Counted from the first letter of the stretch, positions 1-9,608 are shown. The stretch is DNA of 64,000 nt from CAYQQU01 sp964419545 (GCA_964419545.1 CAYQQU010000017.1:1-64000); one strand, 5' to 3'. Numbers and translations are program-made. Notes: a model not told the origin generated them from the letters alone.

Positions 1-13
1 CCTGCAAAGCTAA

Positions 14-319
14 TGCTTTGTTTTTATTTGGCGGTTTTATGCGTCTGCCCTTCGCGCCCACCCCAACCCTTTCCGCGATCAGACGACCCTCCGGTTTGCC
101 CTGACCGCTTCCGCCCGCATCACCGTCGAGCTGTTTGATGCGCAAGGCCGCCCCCTTTTTCGCGAAAGGACCGGCCTCCAGCCTCCGGGCGAATACCAGT
201 GGAACACCGAAGAAATACCTTCCGCTGCATGGGCCGCGGGCGTTCTTTTTTGCCGGATCACCGCCCATAACGGCGCCCGGCGACAAGTACGCCACCACCG
301 GCTGGTCCGCCTGCCTTAA
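14..319 (+). pseudogene. T9SS C-terminal sorting domain remnant
   Basis: This frame reads HPNPFRDQTTLRF, then ITVELFDAQGRPL, and ends GVLFCRITAHNG...RLVRLP followed by TAA. That is the pattern of a type A T9SS sorting domain: a PNPF opening, two beta-strand blocks and a GxY/F-like turn. No start codon exists in the frame, and an in-frame TAA sits at 11-13, only about 50 bases before the PNP motif. The rest of the protein must therefore lie upstream in another frame, or be lost. Either a frameshift near position 15-60 or true decay would explain this, and the window edge prevents a decision. The terminal TAA is part of a palindromic repeat at 316-370. Confidence 0.6.
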
Positions 320-370
320 CCCGGATTATTCATAGATTCATCTATTGCGAAGCCATAAATAATCCGCATT
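316..370. repeat. Interspersed palindromic repeat, copy A
   Basis: The element runs from TTAACCCGGATTATTCAT to ATAAATAATCCGCATTA, with imperfect inverted arms around a loop containing GATTC and GAAGCC. Its reverse complement matches the copy at 60032-60087 through the arms and most of the loop (GGCTTCrCAA..AGA). Its first bases provide the stop codon of the sorting-domain remnant. Confidence 0.7.
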
Positions 371-992
371 ATAACAAAAAACCCGGCCGGAGACCGAAAT
401 CACCGCCGGGCCTTCCCGTCCTTGTTGCCAAAAAAAATTGACTTAATCCTGTGCCGGCAAATCAAGGGGGACTGTGCTCACTCCCCCGTAGTTGGATCAG
501 TGAGCAACAATAAATCTGATCAGTGAGCAGCGCCGTTCTCGCCGGGCGGCTCAGGGCTCCGGCGAGAACAACCGTGGCGTTCTCCAGATAGCGATCATAG
601 ACCAACGACAGCAATCCGCTGCGTTGCGACGTAAAAATTTTGGGAAAACAAATGGTGAGGTCAACGTTTATCTGGGATGAACCCTGCCTCATCGGCGGAG
701 ATGGATCAACGTAAAGTTAAGAAAACCAGGCTGAAGCGACTACCGGATTGGGGGGTGGGAGGGAGGCGCTTTGCAAGCCTTAAGTTGTCCATTCCTAACT
801 TTCTCCAGATCTTATGGTAAAATTACGGGGGGACGACGATAATTGCAAATATTAGTGGAGAATACTTATTGCACAGAATACGGAGAGCGGCGTCCGTTGT
901 TTTCGAAGTATCGAATTTCTCTCCTGTTGGTAAGGTTAACTTTCAGCTAATACTTTTTTTCGGCCTTCTGATTAGCTTTGCGAAAAAAAAAG
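320..992. other. Intergenic region
   Basis: No convincing gene was seen. The stretch holds palindromic repeat copy A, two direct copies of GATCAGTGAGCA (495-506 and 518-529), a perfect 11-bp hairpin at 535-569, and AT-rich sequence leading into the phosphatase gene. The short open frames here lack recognisable family features. Confidence 0.6.
535..569. repeat. Perfect hairpin
   Basis: GTTCTCGCCGG and CCGGCGAGAAC form an 11-bp perfect stem around a 13-base loop. No T-run follows on either side, so it does not look like an intrinsic terminator. Confidence 0.5.
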
Positions 993-2318
993 ATGAACCA
1001 TCGGTTTATTGTCACCTTATTGCTATCCTTTTTCTGCATTCCGCTTTTTGGTCAGCATCCGCTGCTTCAGTCCGGGCCCATGCTCGGATATGCTGAAATG
1101 AGAGAGGCGCTGCTCTGGGTCCAGACCAAAGCGCCGGCGGAAGTTCAGTTTGCGTACTGGGAGCTCGAAGCCCCGACGGATACCCTGCTGACGGCGGCGA
1201 CGACAACGCAGGTCGAATCCGCGTTTACCGCCAAGCTGATCGCCAACCAGGTATCCCCCGGAAAACAGTACGGCTACCAGCTCCGGATCGACGGCGCGCC
1301 GGTAAGCCTTCCCTATCCCACTGTTTTTCGAACCCAGCCCCTGTGGCAGTGGCGCAACGACCCGCCTCCCTTTACCGTAGCGCTGGGCAGCTGCTTCTAC
1401 GTCAACGAAACGGAATACGACCGGCCGGGCAATGCCTACGGCGGCCAATACCAGATCATGACGGCTATCGTCGAAAAAGATCCGGACGTCATGCTGTGGC
1501 TGGGCGACAATGTCTACCTGCGCGAAGCCGACTGGTACAGCCGCACCGGCTTTTATCACCGCTATACGCATACGCGCTCTTTGCCCGAACTGCAGCCGCT
1601 GCTGGCCTCGGCGCACCATTATGCGATCTGGGACGACCACGACTTCGGGCCCAACGACTCCGATCGCAGTTTCATCCACAAAGAACTGGCCGTGGAAACG
1701 TTTAACCATTTCTGGGGCAACCCCACCTGCGGGCTGCCCGGGCAAGGCGGCATCACTTCTTTCTTCCACTGGTACGATATCGACTTTTTTCTGCTGGACA
1801 ATCGCTACTTCCGCAGCCCCAACGAGCTGACCGGCGGCCGCCAGACCCTGCTGGGCGAAAACCAGCTGGAGTGGCTCATCGACGCCCTCGCGGCCAGCGA
1901 CGCGCCCTTCAAAATGGTTTGCATCGGCGGGCAGGTGCTCAATACCGCGGAAGTATATGAAACCTATACCAACCTGCAACCCGCCGAGCGCAACCGCCTG
2001 CTGCAACGCATTGCCGAAGAAGACATCAAAGGCGTCATCTTCCTCACCGGCGACCGTCATCATTCGGAGCTGAGCTCCTACACCAACCGGGCCGGGAATG
2101 TCGTCTACGACCTTACTATTTCGCCGCTCACCTCCGGCCCCAACACCAACGTTACCGAAAACAACGACCTGCGCGTCGAGGGCGCCCTGGTCACCCAACG
2201 CAATTTCGGACTGCTGCGCATCAGCGGCCCGCGCACGGCCCGCAAGCTGGATATCGAAGTGTTTGACGCCGGTGGAGAAGTGCTATGGGAATACGAAATA
2301 GCTGCGCCGGGGAATTGA
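993..2318 (+). CDS. PhoD-like metallophosphatase, secreted
   Basis: The product is about 441 aa and belongs to the PhoD/alkaline phosphatase D-like metallophosphatases, which cleave phosphomono- or diesters outside the cytoplasm. The ATG at 993 gives a clean signal peptide (MNHRFIVTLLLSFF..PLFGQ); an in-frame TTG 15 bases earlier adds only basic residues. An Ig/fibronectin-like N-terminal region spans about residues 30-110. The metal-binding core shows GSCFYV, LGDNVY (near 170), WDDHDFGPND (near 212) and LTGDRHHSEL (near 350), where the Asp/His residues match the family's Fe/Ca ligands. It stands alone between two long non-coding stretches, and no sorting domain follows the catalytic core. 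The family is clear, but the natural substrate cannot be read from sequence. Confidence 0.88.
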   Translation: MNHRFIVTLLLSFFCIPLFGQHPLLQSGPMLGYAEMREALLWVQTKAPAEVQFAYWELEAPTDTLLTAATTTQVESAFTAKLIANQVSPGKQYGYQLRIDGAPVSLPYPTVFRTQPLWQWRNDPPPFTVALGSCFYVNETEYDRPGNAYGGQYQIMTAIVEKDPDVMLWLGDNVYLREADWYSRTGFYHRYTHTRSLPELQPLLASAHHYAIWDDHDFGPNDSDRSFIHKELAVETFNHFWGNPTCGLPGQGGITSFFHWYDIDFFLLDNRYFRSPNELTGGRQTLLGENQLEWLIDALAASDAPFKMVCIGGQVLNTAEVYETYTNLQPAERNRLLQRIAEEDIKGVIFLTGDRHHSELSSYTNRAGNVVYDLTISPLTSGPNTNVTENNDLRVEGALVTQRNFGLLRISGPRTARKLDIEVFDAGGEVLWEYEIAAPGN

Positions 2319-3191
2319 GGTTGAGGTGGAGGGGTGGTCGGAAGCGCCGAAGCGAATGCCAGAGTTGCGGCAAACACTTCGGGTTTTACCCAAGGCTGAT
2401 CACTTTTTTACACCTGATTGTTTGTAAGGGGCCGCTATGCGCAGTTGTGGAGGAATTACCCGGCTACTCCGGAGTAACCATGCCTCTCTGCAAAGCTTTT
2501 AGTTGTGTTTAAATGTCAAAAAAAGGGAACGATTGTCAGTAACTGATCATACAAAGTGACTTCAGGCGTTTCCTGTTGCGATGGGTGCTTCCAACTTATT
2601 ACTTCTGATTTTTTGGTAGGAATGTAGGCCTCCGGCGGATAAACTGCTGAATTGCGAGTGCAAGATAGTCCTTTTTGCAAACGGATAAAAGTATTTTAAA
2701 TATAAATTTTCAACAAAGTCAACTGCTCTGATCCGGCAATCCTCGGTTTGAAACATTGTTGTGCTCCCGCGCCAGCGAGACGAGTTATCGGTAGTATATT
2801 TTGTACGCAGTGATTGCCGTGCCGGAGGTATGGAATAGGGAAGATGGCCGGGATGCAGCGAATATTCCGTACCTATTCGGCACGGAAGCCCCTTGTGGTG
2901 TGTAACTCCTGTTTTGTATTGAAGATCAATTGCTTAAATGTGATTTCCAGCAGAAATTTTTATGAGGAATTCTTGTTACACACCAATCTTTCGAAACCAT
3001 CTGCCATTATCTTGCGCCTCCGGCGCTGCGAATTAAGAAATGCCTTACTGCCAAACCGAGAATCGCGGCTCTGATCACTCCTTTTCGCCCGAAGCGAAAA
3101 ACGCCGACGCCTCTTCGTTTACGAGGCGCCGGCGCGTACTCAAGTTGAAAACTTTTCTCTGTTTACTTGAGGTTTATCCGTGGAATTATAG
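2319..3191. other. Intergenic region
   Basis: No gene can be supported. The stretch holds a pair of 10-bp perfect inverted repeats (GGTGTGTAAC at 2897-2906 and GTTACACACC at 2975-2984) and the terminator of the minus-strand gene at 3096-3134. Small open frames on both strands lack signal peptides, known motifs and credible starts. Confidence 0.6.
3096..3134 (-). terminator. Intrinsic terminator of the 1422-aa T9SS protein gene
   Basis: Read on the minus strand, GCCGGCGCCTCG pairs with CGAGGCGTCGGC (one mismatch) around a short loop and is followed by GTTTTT. It lies about 60 bases past the stop codon at 3192. Confidence 0.7.
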
Positions 3192-6100
3192 CTACTTGCT
3201 AATCATCAGGCGGATGGTCTCAGGCGCGCCGTCGGCCGGCTGTACCCGGATGAGGTAAGCGCCCGTAGCGACGTTTTGCAAATCGATCCGCTGTTGCGTC
3301 ACGCCTACTTCATCGACAGCCCAGTGCTCCACCAGGCGTCCGGTCAGCGTGAAAAGCTGGATCTCGACCGGCTGCCCCAGGTAAGCGCCCAGGTTGATGG
3401 TCGCTTCCTCACGGGCAGGGTTGGGATATACCGAGACCCGACCGGCGGGCGTCGCAGTATCTTCCGTATTCTGTTGCGGTACAAAACTGTTCAGGGCGCT
3501 CTGCGGAATGACCTGTACGCCGTCGAAGGAAGCCGATACGCTTACATTGGGCGCCGATCCCGAAACGACCAGCCCGGCCTCGATACAATCGGGCAGCTGC
3601 AAATTGACGGCGCCCGTCCAGAAGTTACCGACGGGTGACCAGGTGACGCCGTCGCCGGAAGACCAGAGCGTATACTGCTGGAGGTTGTTGTACGGGTTGA
3701 TGTTGCGCACGATGCGCAGCCAGCGGTGGTTGGCCAGTACCGGGAACTGCTGGAACTGCAGCATGCCGCCAGTGCTGTTGCGCACCTCGCGGATCAGGAG
3801 GTACTGCGTGGGGCTGGGTCGGTATAGCTTCAGTGCGATTTTCCGCGATCTGGCGTCGGTGCTTTCCCGGAGCTCCAGGCCGGCGCGGGCGCCTACCTCC
3901 AGAGAAGCGACGTGTACGATAAACTCACCCGGGCCGCACAGCTCGGCCAGCGCGCTGCGCTGCTGGTCGGGGTTCATGCTCAGCCCGCTGGGGCCGGTGG
4001 AGGAAAGCGTAAACGTTCCGCCCTGGCCGTCGCAGGGCGCAAAAACACCGCTGCCGCTGGCGTCGCCGAAAGTGTAGTTGTTGCCGCTGCCTCCGTCGAT
4101 ATCCAATCCCTGCCAGTCGGCCGGCAGGCTCATATCCTGTTCCACATTGATCGTAGCTGTACAGCTGGCGAGGTTGCCGGCGCAATCCGAGACCGTAACG
4201 GTCACGCTTACCGTATTGCCGAGGTCGTCACAGGTAAACGCCGTTCCGCCGATGTCGTCGCGGCTGATATTCGTGACGGTGATGTCGCCGCCGCAGGCAT
4301 CGAACGATTGGCTGAAGTCCAGCACATCGTCTTCCGTCAGCGTATAGGCGCCCGTGTACTGCCCTACCGGCCCGGCCGGAACAGCCTGCAGGTAGATCGT
4401 AGTGGTGCGGCAGGTGAGCACCGGCGCATCGTCGTCTTCTACATTGATGATCTGATCACCGGAAGTCGAATTGCCGCATTCATCGGTAACAGTCCAGGTA
4501 CGGGTAATCGTAAATTCTCCGGGGCAGGCGCCCGGTACGATCGCATCGGAATAGGTGACGACGGGATCGATGGTGCAGTTGTCCAGCACCATGGTCGGTT
4601 CGCCCGTCACCGATGGATCGGCCTCGTAGTTGCAGTCGGCGTCGGTAAATACCGTAGTATTGGCCGGCAAGCGGAAAGAGGGATCGATATTGTCTTCTAC
4701 GGTGATGATCTGGTCCTGGCTGACGGAATTGCCGTTGCCGTCGTCTAGCGTCCAGGTGCGGGTGATGGTGAGATTGCCGGAGCAGTTGCCCATCGTGATC
4801 ACGTCGCTGAAGGTGGCTTCCAGGTTGTCGGCGCAGTTATCGGCTTCATCGGTGACGTCGCCGGTATGCTGTACGGAAGGATCGTACATGCAGTTGGCGT
4901 CGGTGTAGATGGTCACGTCCGCCGGAACGGTAAAGGTGGGATCTTCGTCATCATTGACGGTTAGCTCGAAGCTGCATTCGTCCTCATTGCCGTTGCCGTC
5001 GGTTACCTTATAGGTCACGGTATGCGTACCTTCTTCGAGGGTCGTATTGTAGGCATCGCCGGGCGTCACCGTCTCGGCGGCGCCGCCGTCGATGCTGATG
5101 GTCAGCGTCACCGGGTCGCAGGCGCCGTTTTCTTCGGTCGGGTTGGTCCAGCTTGCGGAAGCCGTGCAATCTCCTGTACCGTTATTACTCGTCACGACGG
5201 TCTGGTCGGCCGGGCAGGTGATCGCCGGCTTCGGCTTCACGCCTACCCATACCGACTCGTAATCGTCGTTGCCGCAATCCGTCAGGTCGCGCGCTACGAA
5301 ACCGAGTTTCACCCAGACGATGTCGGCTTCGTCGTGGCTCAGGCTGGCTACGAAAGCCGAAAGGGTCGTACCGGCCGACGGGCCGCCCGTAACCGGGCCG
5401 TAGCCTGAGCTGTAACCGCCGCCCGAGCAGCTGCCGCCTACTTTGTAGTCGACGCTGTTGAGCGCGAATTCAAAGTCCGTATCTTCTACCAGGCCCATTG
5501 CGCCCGATACCAGGTCGATGTCCACCTCGTCGCCGTTGCATACTTCGTTGGCGTTGGGGCAGAAAGCGCTCGGCGGGTTGTTGAACACGAAGTCCAGCTC
5601 CGGCTTCGGCTTCACGCCTACCCATACCGACTCGTAATCGTCGTTGCCGCAATCCGTCAGGTCGCGCGCTACGAAACCGAGTTTCACCCAGACGATGTCG
5701 GCTTCGTCGTGGCTCAGGCTGGCTACGAAAGCCGAAAGGGTCGTACCGGCCGACGGGCCGCCCGTAACCGGGCCGTAGCCTGAGCTGTAACCGCCGCCCG
5801 AGCAGCTGCCGCCTACTTTGTAGTCGACGCTGTTGAGCGCGAATTCAAAGTCCGTATCTTCTACCAGGCCCATTGCGCCCGATACCAGGTCGATGTCCAC
5901 CTCGTCGCCGTTGCATACTTCGTTGGCGTTGGGGCAGAAAGCGCTCGGCGGGTTGTTGAACACGAAGTCCAGCTCCGGCTTCGGCTTCACGCCTACCCAT
6001 ACCGACTCGTAATCGTCGTTGCCGCAATCCGTCAGGTCGCGCGCTACGAAACCGAGTTTCACCCAGACGATGTCGGCTTCGTCGTGGCTCAGGCTGGCTA

Positions 6101-7460
6101 CGAAAGCCGAAAGGGTCGTACCGGCCGACGGGCCGCCCGTAACCGGGCCGTAGCCTGAGCTGTAACCGCCGCCCGAGCAGCTGCCGCCTACTTTGTAGTC
6201 GACGCTGTTGAGCGCGAATTCAAAGTCCGTATCTTCTACCAGGCCCATTGCGCCCGATACCAGGTCGATGTCCACCTCGTCGCCGTTGCATACTTCGTTG
6301 GCGTTGGGGCAATAGGCGCTCGGCGGGTTGTTGAACACGAAGTCCAGCTCCGGTTCAGCGATGATCGTGATGGTCGTTTCCTGGTTCAGGCCGGTGATCT
6401 CACAGCCGTTATTGTCGCGAATGCCCGTGAGGGTAAAGGTGTGATCGCCCGGATCGAGGTCGCCCGGCTGGAAAGTCCAGATCTCTGCGCCGTTGCCGGG
6501 GCCGCCGTAGGTGAAGTTACCGCTCGCCAGTTCAGCGATCTGCACCTCGTAAGGGCCGGAACCGGCGCTGGCGGTGAAGGTCAGGAACACGTTTTCGTTA
6601 GTGCAGGCAGGGCCGGTATTGCCGAGTGTTCCCGCCGGCGCTTCCAGCTTTTCAATGGAAAAGCCGGTGAGGACGTCACTTTCGCAGCCGGTATTGCGAT
6701 CGCGGATCTTGACGTCGAAGTTGTACGTGCCGTTGGGCGCCTCATTTTCGATGCGTACGGCGTCGCGAATGGTTTGGGAAAGAAACAACACGTCGTCGAC
6801 ATTATCGGACGGGCCGTATTCCGTGCCCGACGCCAGTCCGGCCGGGTTGTTGCCGATGATCCACACGGCTTCGTAGTCATCCGGCGAACCGGGGAGGCTG
6901 ACCCTCAGCAGGCGGTCCGTATTTACCGCGCCCGTGCAGAAGGTGCGCGTCATATCGGTAGCCGCCACCGGGTCGGTGTAAATGCAGAAGTCCAGCGTGT
7001 AACTCATCCCGCTAAACTGCAGACGGGTAAGGTAAATGCTGTAAACTCCGGGGTCCAACGGGGCGGAGCCGTCGATCAACTCATCCCCGACATTAGGATT
7101 GTCGGCCTCTTCGAACGGCGTATCTAATAGATTAGCGCCTTCCCGGATCGCGAACCGCAAATCACCGCCCAAAGAAGAAAAAGAGATGGAGGTGATCTTG
7201 GCGCCTGCGGGGACCTCGAAGACGAAGAAATCGATCCCATCTCCGCCGATAATACCGGAGAACCCGCCGGAAACCTGCCCGGTGATGTCTGTCGATAAGA
7301 CCCCGAGATCGGTAGGCGGCAAAAGGATGTTGTTGCTCAGGTCGCCGTCTGAGCCTTCGTTCCAGATGGCAGTAGGCTGAGCCGTTGCCTGGAACCCGTT
7401 GATTAGGTGGAACAGTAAAGCTCCCAAAAAAAGTAAGGAGGAAAAATTCCTGTGTTTCAT
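3192..7460 (-). CDS. Large T9SS-exported repeat/HYR protein
   Basis: The 1422-aa protein looks like a surface or secreted adhesin exported by the T9SS. Residues 1-28 are a signal peptide ending TAQ. Residues ~30-160 resemble a pre-peptidase C-terminal (PPC) beta domain. Residues ~371-745 are three almost identical 125-residue units (starting PELDFVFNNPPSA), each with conserved Cys pairs. HYR-like beta domains follow (~745-1010; ITCPADQTV, TDGNGNEDECSF, TVTDECGNSTSGDQ), then a concanavalin-like domain (~1110-1320). The last ~80 residues are a type A sorting domain (VSVYPNPAREEATINL to RLMISK). No catalytic motif is visible. It appears monocistronic, with its own terminator. The ligand is unknown; membership of the exported set is secure. 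Confidence 0.88.
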   Translation of the reverse strand: MKHRNFSSLLFLGALLFHLINGFQATAQPTAIWNEGSDGDLSNNILLPPTDLGVLSTDITGQVSGGFSGIIGGDGIDFFVFEVPAGAKITSISFSSLGGDLRFAIREGANLLDTPFEEADNPNVGDELIDGSAPLDPGVYSIYLTRLQFSGMSYTLDFCIYTDPVAATDMTRTFCTGAVNTDRLLRVSLPGSPDDYEAVWIIGNNPAGLASGTEYGPSDNVDDVLFLSQTIRDAVRIENEAPNGTYNFDVKIRDRNTGCESDVLTGFSIEKLEAPAGTLGNTGPACTNENVFLTFTASAGSGPYEVQIAELASGNFTYGGPGNGAEIWTFQPGDLDPGDHTFTLTGIRDNNGCEITGLNQETTITIIAEPELDFVFNNPPSAYCPNANEVCNGDEVDIDLVSGAMGLVEDTDFEFALNSVDYKVGGSCSGGGYSSGYGPVTGGPSAGTTLSAFVASLSHDEADIVWVKLGFVARDLTDCGNDDYESVWVGVKPKPELDFVFNNPPSAFCPNANEVCNGDEVDIDLVSGAMGLVEDTDFEFALNSVDYKVGGSCSGGGYSSGYGPVTGGPSAGTTLSAFVASLSHDEADIVWVKLGFVARDLTDCGNDDYESVWVGVKPKPELDFVFNNPPSAFCPNANEVCNGDEVDIDLVSGAMGLVEDTDFEFALNSVDYKVGGSCSGGGYSSGYGPVTGGPSAGTTLSAFVASLSHDEADIVWVKLGFVARDLTDCGNDDYESVWVGVKPKPAITCPADQTVVTSNNGTGDCTASASWTNPTEENGACDPVTLTISIDGGAAETVTPGDAYNTTLEEGTHTVTYKVTDGNGNEDECSFELTVNDDEDPTFTVPADVTIYTDANCMYDPSVQHTGDVTDEADNCADNLEATFSDVITMGNCSGNLTITRTWTLDDGNGNSVSQDQIITVEDNIDPSFRLPANTTVFTDADCNYEADPSVTGEPTMVLDNCTIDPVVTYSDAIVPGACPGEFTITRTWTVTDECGNSTSGDQIINVEDDDAPVLTCRTTTIYLQAVPAGPVGQYTGAYTLTEDDVLDFSQSFDACGGDITVTNISRDDIGGTAFTCDDLGNTVSVTVTVSDCAGNLASCTATINVEQDMSLPADWQGLDIDGGSGNNYTFGDASGSGVFAPCDGQGGTFTLSSTGPSGLSMNPDQQRSALAELCGPGEFIVHVASLEVGARAGLELRESTDARSRKIALKLYRPSPTQYLLIREVRNSTGGMLQFQQFPVLANHRWLRIVRNINPYNNLQQYTLWSSGDGVTWSPVGNFWTGAVNLQLPDCIEAGLVVSGSAPNVSVSASFDGVQVIPQSALNSFVPQQNTEDTATPAGRVSVYPNPAREEATINLGAYLGQPVEIQLFTLTGRLVEHWAVDEVGVTQQRIDLQNVATGAYLIRVQPADGAPETIRLMISK
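5225..6349 (-). repeat. Three tandem 375-bp coding repeats
   Basis: Three copies of a 375-bp unit (5225-5599, 5600-5974, 5975-6349) are almost identical at the DNA level. One visible change is CAGAAAGCG versus CAATAGGCG near the end of the third copy, giving SAFC versus SAYC. The period is exactly 125 codons, so copy number can vary without a frameshift. Confidence 0.9.
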
Positions 7461-7854
7461 AAAAAATTTAGTTTGTATTACGAGATTCTAGAAAGTAAAG
7501 CCTGCCCAATTCAGGTGCGGACAATCGATGTCTTTTCGATTGACGGCGAAGAGGTTCGGGTAAGGACCAATGCCCTTTCCGGATGGGTGAGTTTGTTCAG
7601 AATGATGCCAAAGGGGGGATCAGCAGTAAAGGTTGAATCGATCTCAAAGCTCAGAAGTGAAACAACTACAGCGGAGGAGGGGTGAAAGCGTAGTTGTAAA
7701 TTTATTGTTCAGCAGAATTGGTATGACGCGGATCGTGGGTGGTGAGTTGTTCGGAGTGCAAAGTATCCCAATTAAAGAAATCATGCAAGTGTTTTGCATT
7801 CATTTTTTGTCAACACTGGCCCCGAAAGTTATCTTTGTCGGCAAACAGCTTTAG
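7461..7854. other. Divergent intergenic region
   Basis: This is the upstream region of two divergently transcribed genes. It contains a strong Bacteroidota-type promoter for the plus-strand gene (7807-7837). No clear promoter for the minus-strand T9SS gene and no supported small gene were found. Confidence 0.55.
7807..7837 (+). promoter_or_regulatory. Bacteroidota consensus promoter
   Basis: TTG (7807-7809), exactly 20 bases, then TATCTTTG (7830-7837) match the Bacteroidota -33/-7 promoter pattern perfectly. Transcription should begin around 7843, leaving a leader of only about a dozen bases before the ATG at 7855. Confidence 0.7.
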
Positions 7855-8634
7855 ATGGACCGATTATTCCTGTTCCTTTTTACGTTACTGCTCCTGGGCG
7901 CCTGTGATACACCGCCGGAATCGCCGGCCGCTTCCGCTGCGGAGGTGGAAGCCGACAGCATCGTGAACCGGGCCATCGCCCGCCACGGTGGTGATGTGGT
8001 CCGCAACAGCCGCATTGCCTTTGATTTTCGGAAGTATCATTTTGAAGTGATCCGGCGGGGCGATCAGTTCCGTTACGAGCGTTCTTTTTCCGATACCCTG
8101 GGCCGCAGCTACCGCGATGTGCTCACCAATGACGGATTTTTCCGGGAGATCGACGGCAACCGGCAGGCGCTTTCCGCCAAAGACAGTTCGGCTTACGCCA
8201 ATTCCGTCAACTCTGTCGTCTATTTCACCCTACTGCCTTATTTCCTGACCGACCCCGCCGCGCAGCGGAGCTACCTGGGGGAAGGAACGGTTAATGGAGA
8301 ACCTTACCACAAGATCGGCGTCACCTTCCGGCAGGCCGGAGGCGGAAAAGACTACCAGGATGAATTTGTGTACTGGTTCCATCGCGACCGCAACACCCTG
8401 GATTACCTCGCGTACAACTACCTCACCGACGGGGGCGGCGCCCGCTTTCGCGAAGCCTACCACCCGCGCGAAACAGGCGGCATCCGTTTTCAGGATTACT
8501 ACAATTACCAGCCGCTGACCGATACGCGAGCCGTAGAGACCTTTGATCAGCTTTTCGAAGCCGACAGCCTGAAGCTGCTTTCCGAGATCCGCACCGAACA
8601 GCCTCAAGTCGAAGTATTTTCTCCGGAGCAATGA
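7855..8634 (+). CDS. DUF6503-like lipoprotein
   Basis: The 259-aa lipoprotein has a signal peptide with lipobox LLLGAC (Cys17), so it is predicted to be anchored in a membrane and face the periplasm or surface. The body (IVNRAIARHGGD, YHFEVIRRGDQFRYER, EFVYWFHRDRNTLDYLAY, GIRFQDYYNY) resembles the DUF6503 family of Bacteroidota, whose biochemical role is unknown; the fold is probably LolA-like. Its TGA overlaps the ATG of the next gene (ATGA), so the pair is translationally coupled to the glycosyltransferase and shares the promoter at 7807. The family name is from memory of the conserved pattern and is moderately sure. Confidence 0.7.
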   Translation: MDRLFLFLFTLLLLGACDTPPESPAASAAEVEADSIVNRAIARHGGDVVRNSRIAFDFRKYHFEVIRRGDQFRYERSFSDTLGRSYRDVLTNDGFFREIDGNRQALSAKDSSAYANSVNSVVYFTLLPYFLTDPAAQRSYLGEGTVNGEPYHKIGVTFRQAGGGKDYQDEFVYWFHRDRNTLDYLAYNYLTDGGGARFREAYHPRETGGIRFQDYYNYQPLTDTRAVETFDQLFEADSLKLLSEIRTEQPQVEVFSPEQ

Positions 8635-9608
8635 AGATCCTCCTGATCCGCTTTTCGTCAATCGGCGACATCGTGCTGACTACGCCGGTGATCCGCTGCC
8701 TCCGGGAGCAGCTGGCCGCCGAAGTTCATTTTTTAACCAAAAAAGCCTTTGCGGGTATTCTGGAAAGCAACCCGCACGTGCACCGGGTCCACACCATCGA
8801 AAAAGGACTGTCCGGCGTGCTGCCCGCTCTGAAGGCCGAGCGGTTCGACTGGGTGATCGACCTGCACCACAACCTGCGCAGCGCTCGCGTCAAGTGGGCC
8901 CTGGGAGTGAAAAGCCGGTCGTTCGACAAAATCAACCGGCAAAAATGGCTGATGGTCAATCTGAAGATCGACCGCCTGCCGCGTCGGCATATTGTTGAAC
9001 GGTACCTCGACACCGTTGCTCACCTCGGCGTAAAAAACGACGGCAAAGGGCTGGAGTACTACATTCCGGCGGCGGAGGAAGTGGACCTGGCAAAATTTTT
9101 CGGGGGCGCCGCACAGCCCTACGCCGCCTTTGTCATCGGCGCCGCACACGCCACCAAGCGGCTGCCGGAAGACCGCATCATCGAGATCTGCCGCCAGCTC
9201 CGCCGGCCGGTGGTGCTCCTCGGCGGCCCCGGTGAAGCCGATGCCGGGCAGCGGATCGCCGCGGCCGCCGGGCGCCACGTCTACAACACCTGCGGCCGGC
9301 TGCGCCTGCACCAGTCGGCCTCGATGGTCCGTCAGGCCGGGCAGGTGATCACGCACGACACCGGACTGATGCACATCGCGGCAGCCTTCCGGCGCCCCGT
9401 CATTTCGGTATGGGGCAACACCATCCCCGCTTTCGGCATGTATCCTTACTATCCGGAGGGCATGGCGCGGAATACGACTTTCGAAGTTACCGACCTGGGG
9501 TGCCGCCCCTGTTCCAAGATCGGTTTTCAGCGCTGTCCGCGCGGGCACTTTCGCTGTATGCGCGACATTCCGGCCGGCGAGGTAGCGCGGGCCGCGGATG
9601 CACACTGA
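8631..9608 (+). CDS. Glycosyltransferase family 9 (heptosyltransferase-like)
   Basis: The 325-aa protein begins MKILLIRFSSIGDIVLTTPV, the classic GT9 opening for ADP-heptose:LPS heptosyltransferases. It has the N-terminal Rossmann region (WVIDLHHNLRSARV) and a C-terminal nucleotide-sugar half with HDTGLMHIAAAF and SVWGNT. It probably adds a sugar to a cell-surface glycolipid core at the inner face of the inner membrane; the exact donor cannot be read. A C-terminal Cys cluster (CRPC, RCPRG, RCM) is seen in many Bacteroidota members. The start overlaps the preceding lipoprotein stop, giving a two-gene operon. Confidence 0.88.
   Translation: MKILLIRFSSIGDIVLTTPVIRCLREQLAAEVHFLTKKAFAGILESNPHVHRVHTIEKGLSGVLPALKAERFDWVIDLHHNLRSARVKWALGVKSRSFDKINRQKWLMVNLKIDRLPRRHIVERYLDTVAHLGVKNDGKGLEYYIPAAEEVDLAKFFGGAAQPYAAFVIGAAHATKRLPEDRIIEICRQLRRPVVLLGGPGEADAGQRIAAAAGRHVYNTCGRLRLHQSASMVRQAGQVITHDTGLMHIAAAFRRPVISVWGNTIPAFGMYPYYPEGMARNTTFEVTDLGCRPCSKIGFQRCPRGHFRCMRDIPAGEVARAADAH

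Noticed and set aside
2814..3074. Possible 86-aa gene in the intergenic region
   Set aside because: It has no motif, a basic and irregular composition, and part of it overlaps the inverted-repeat segment; no promoter was seen.
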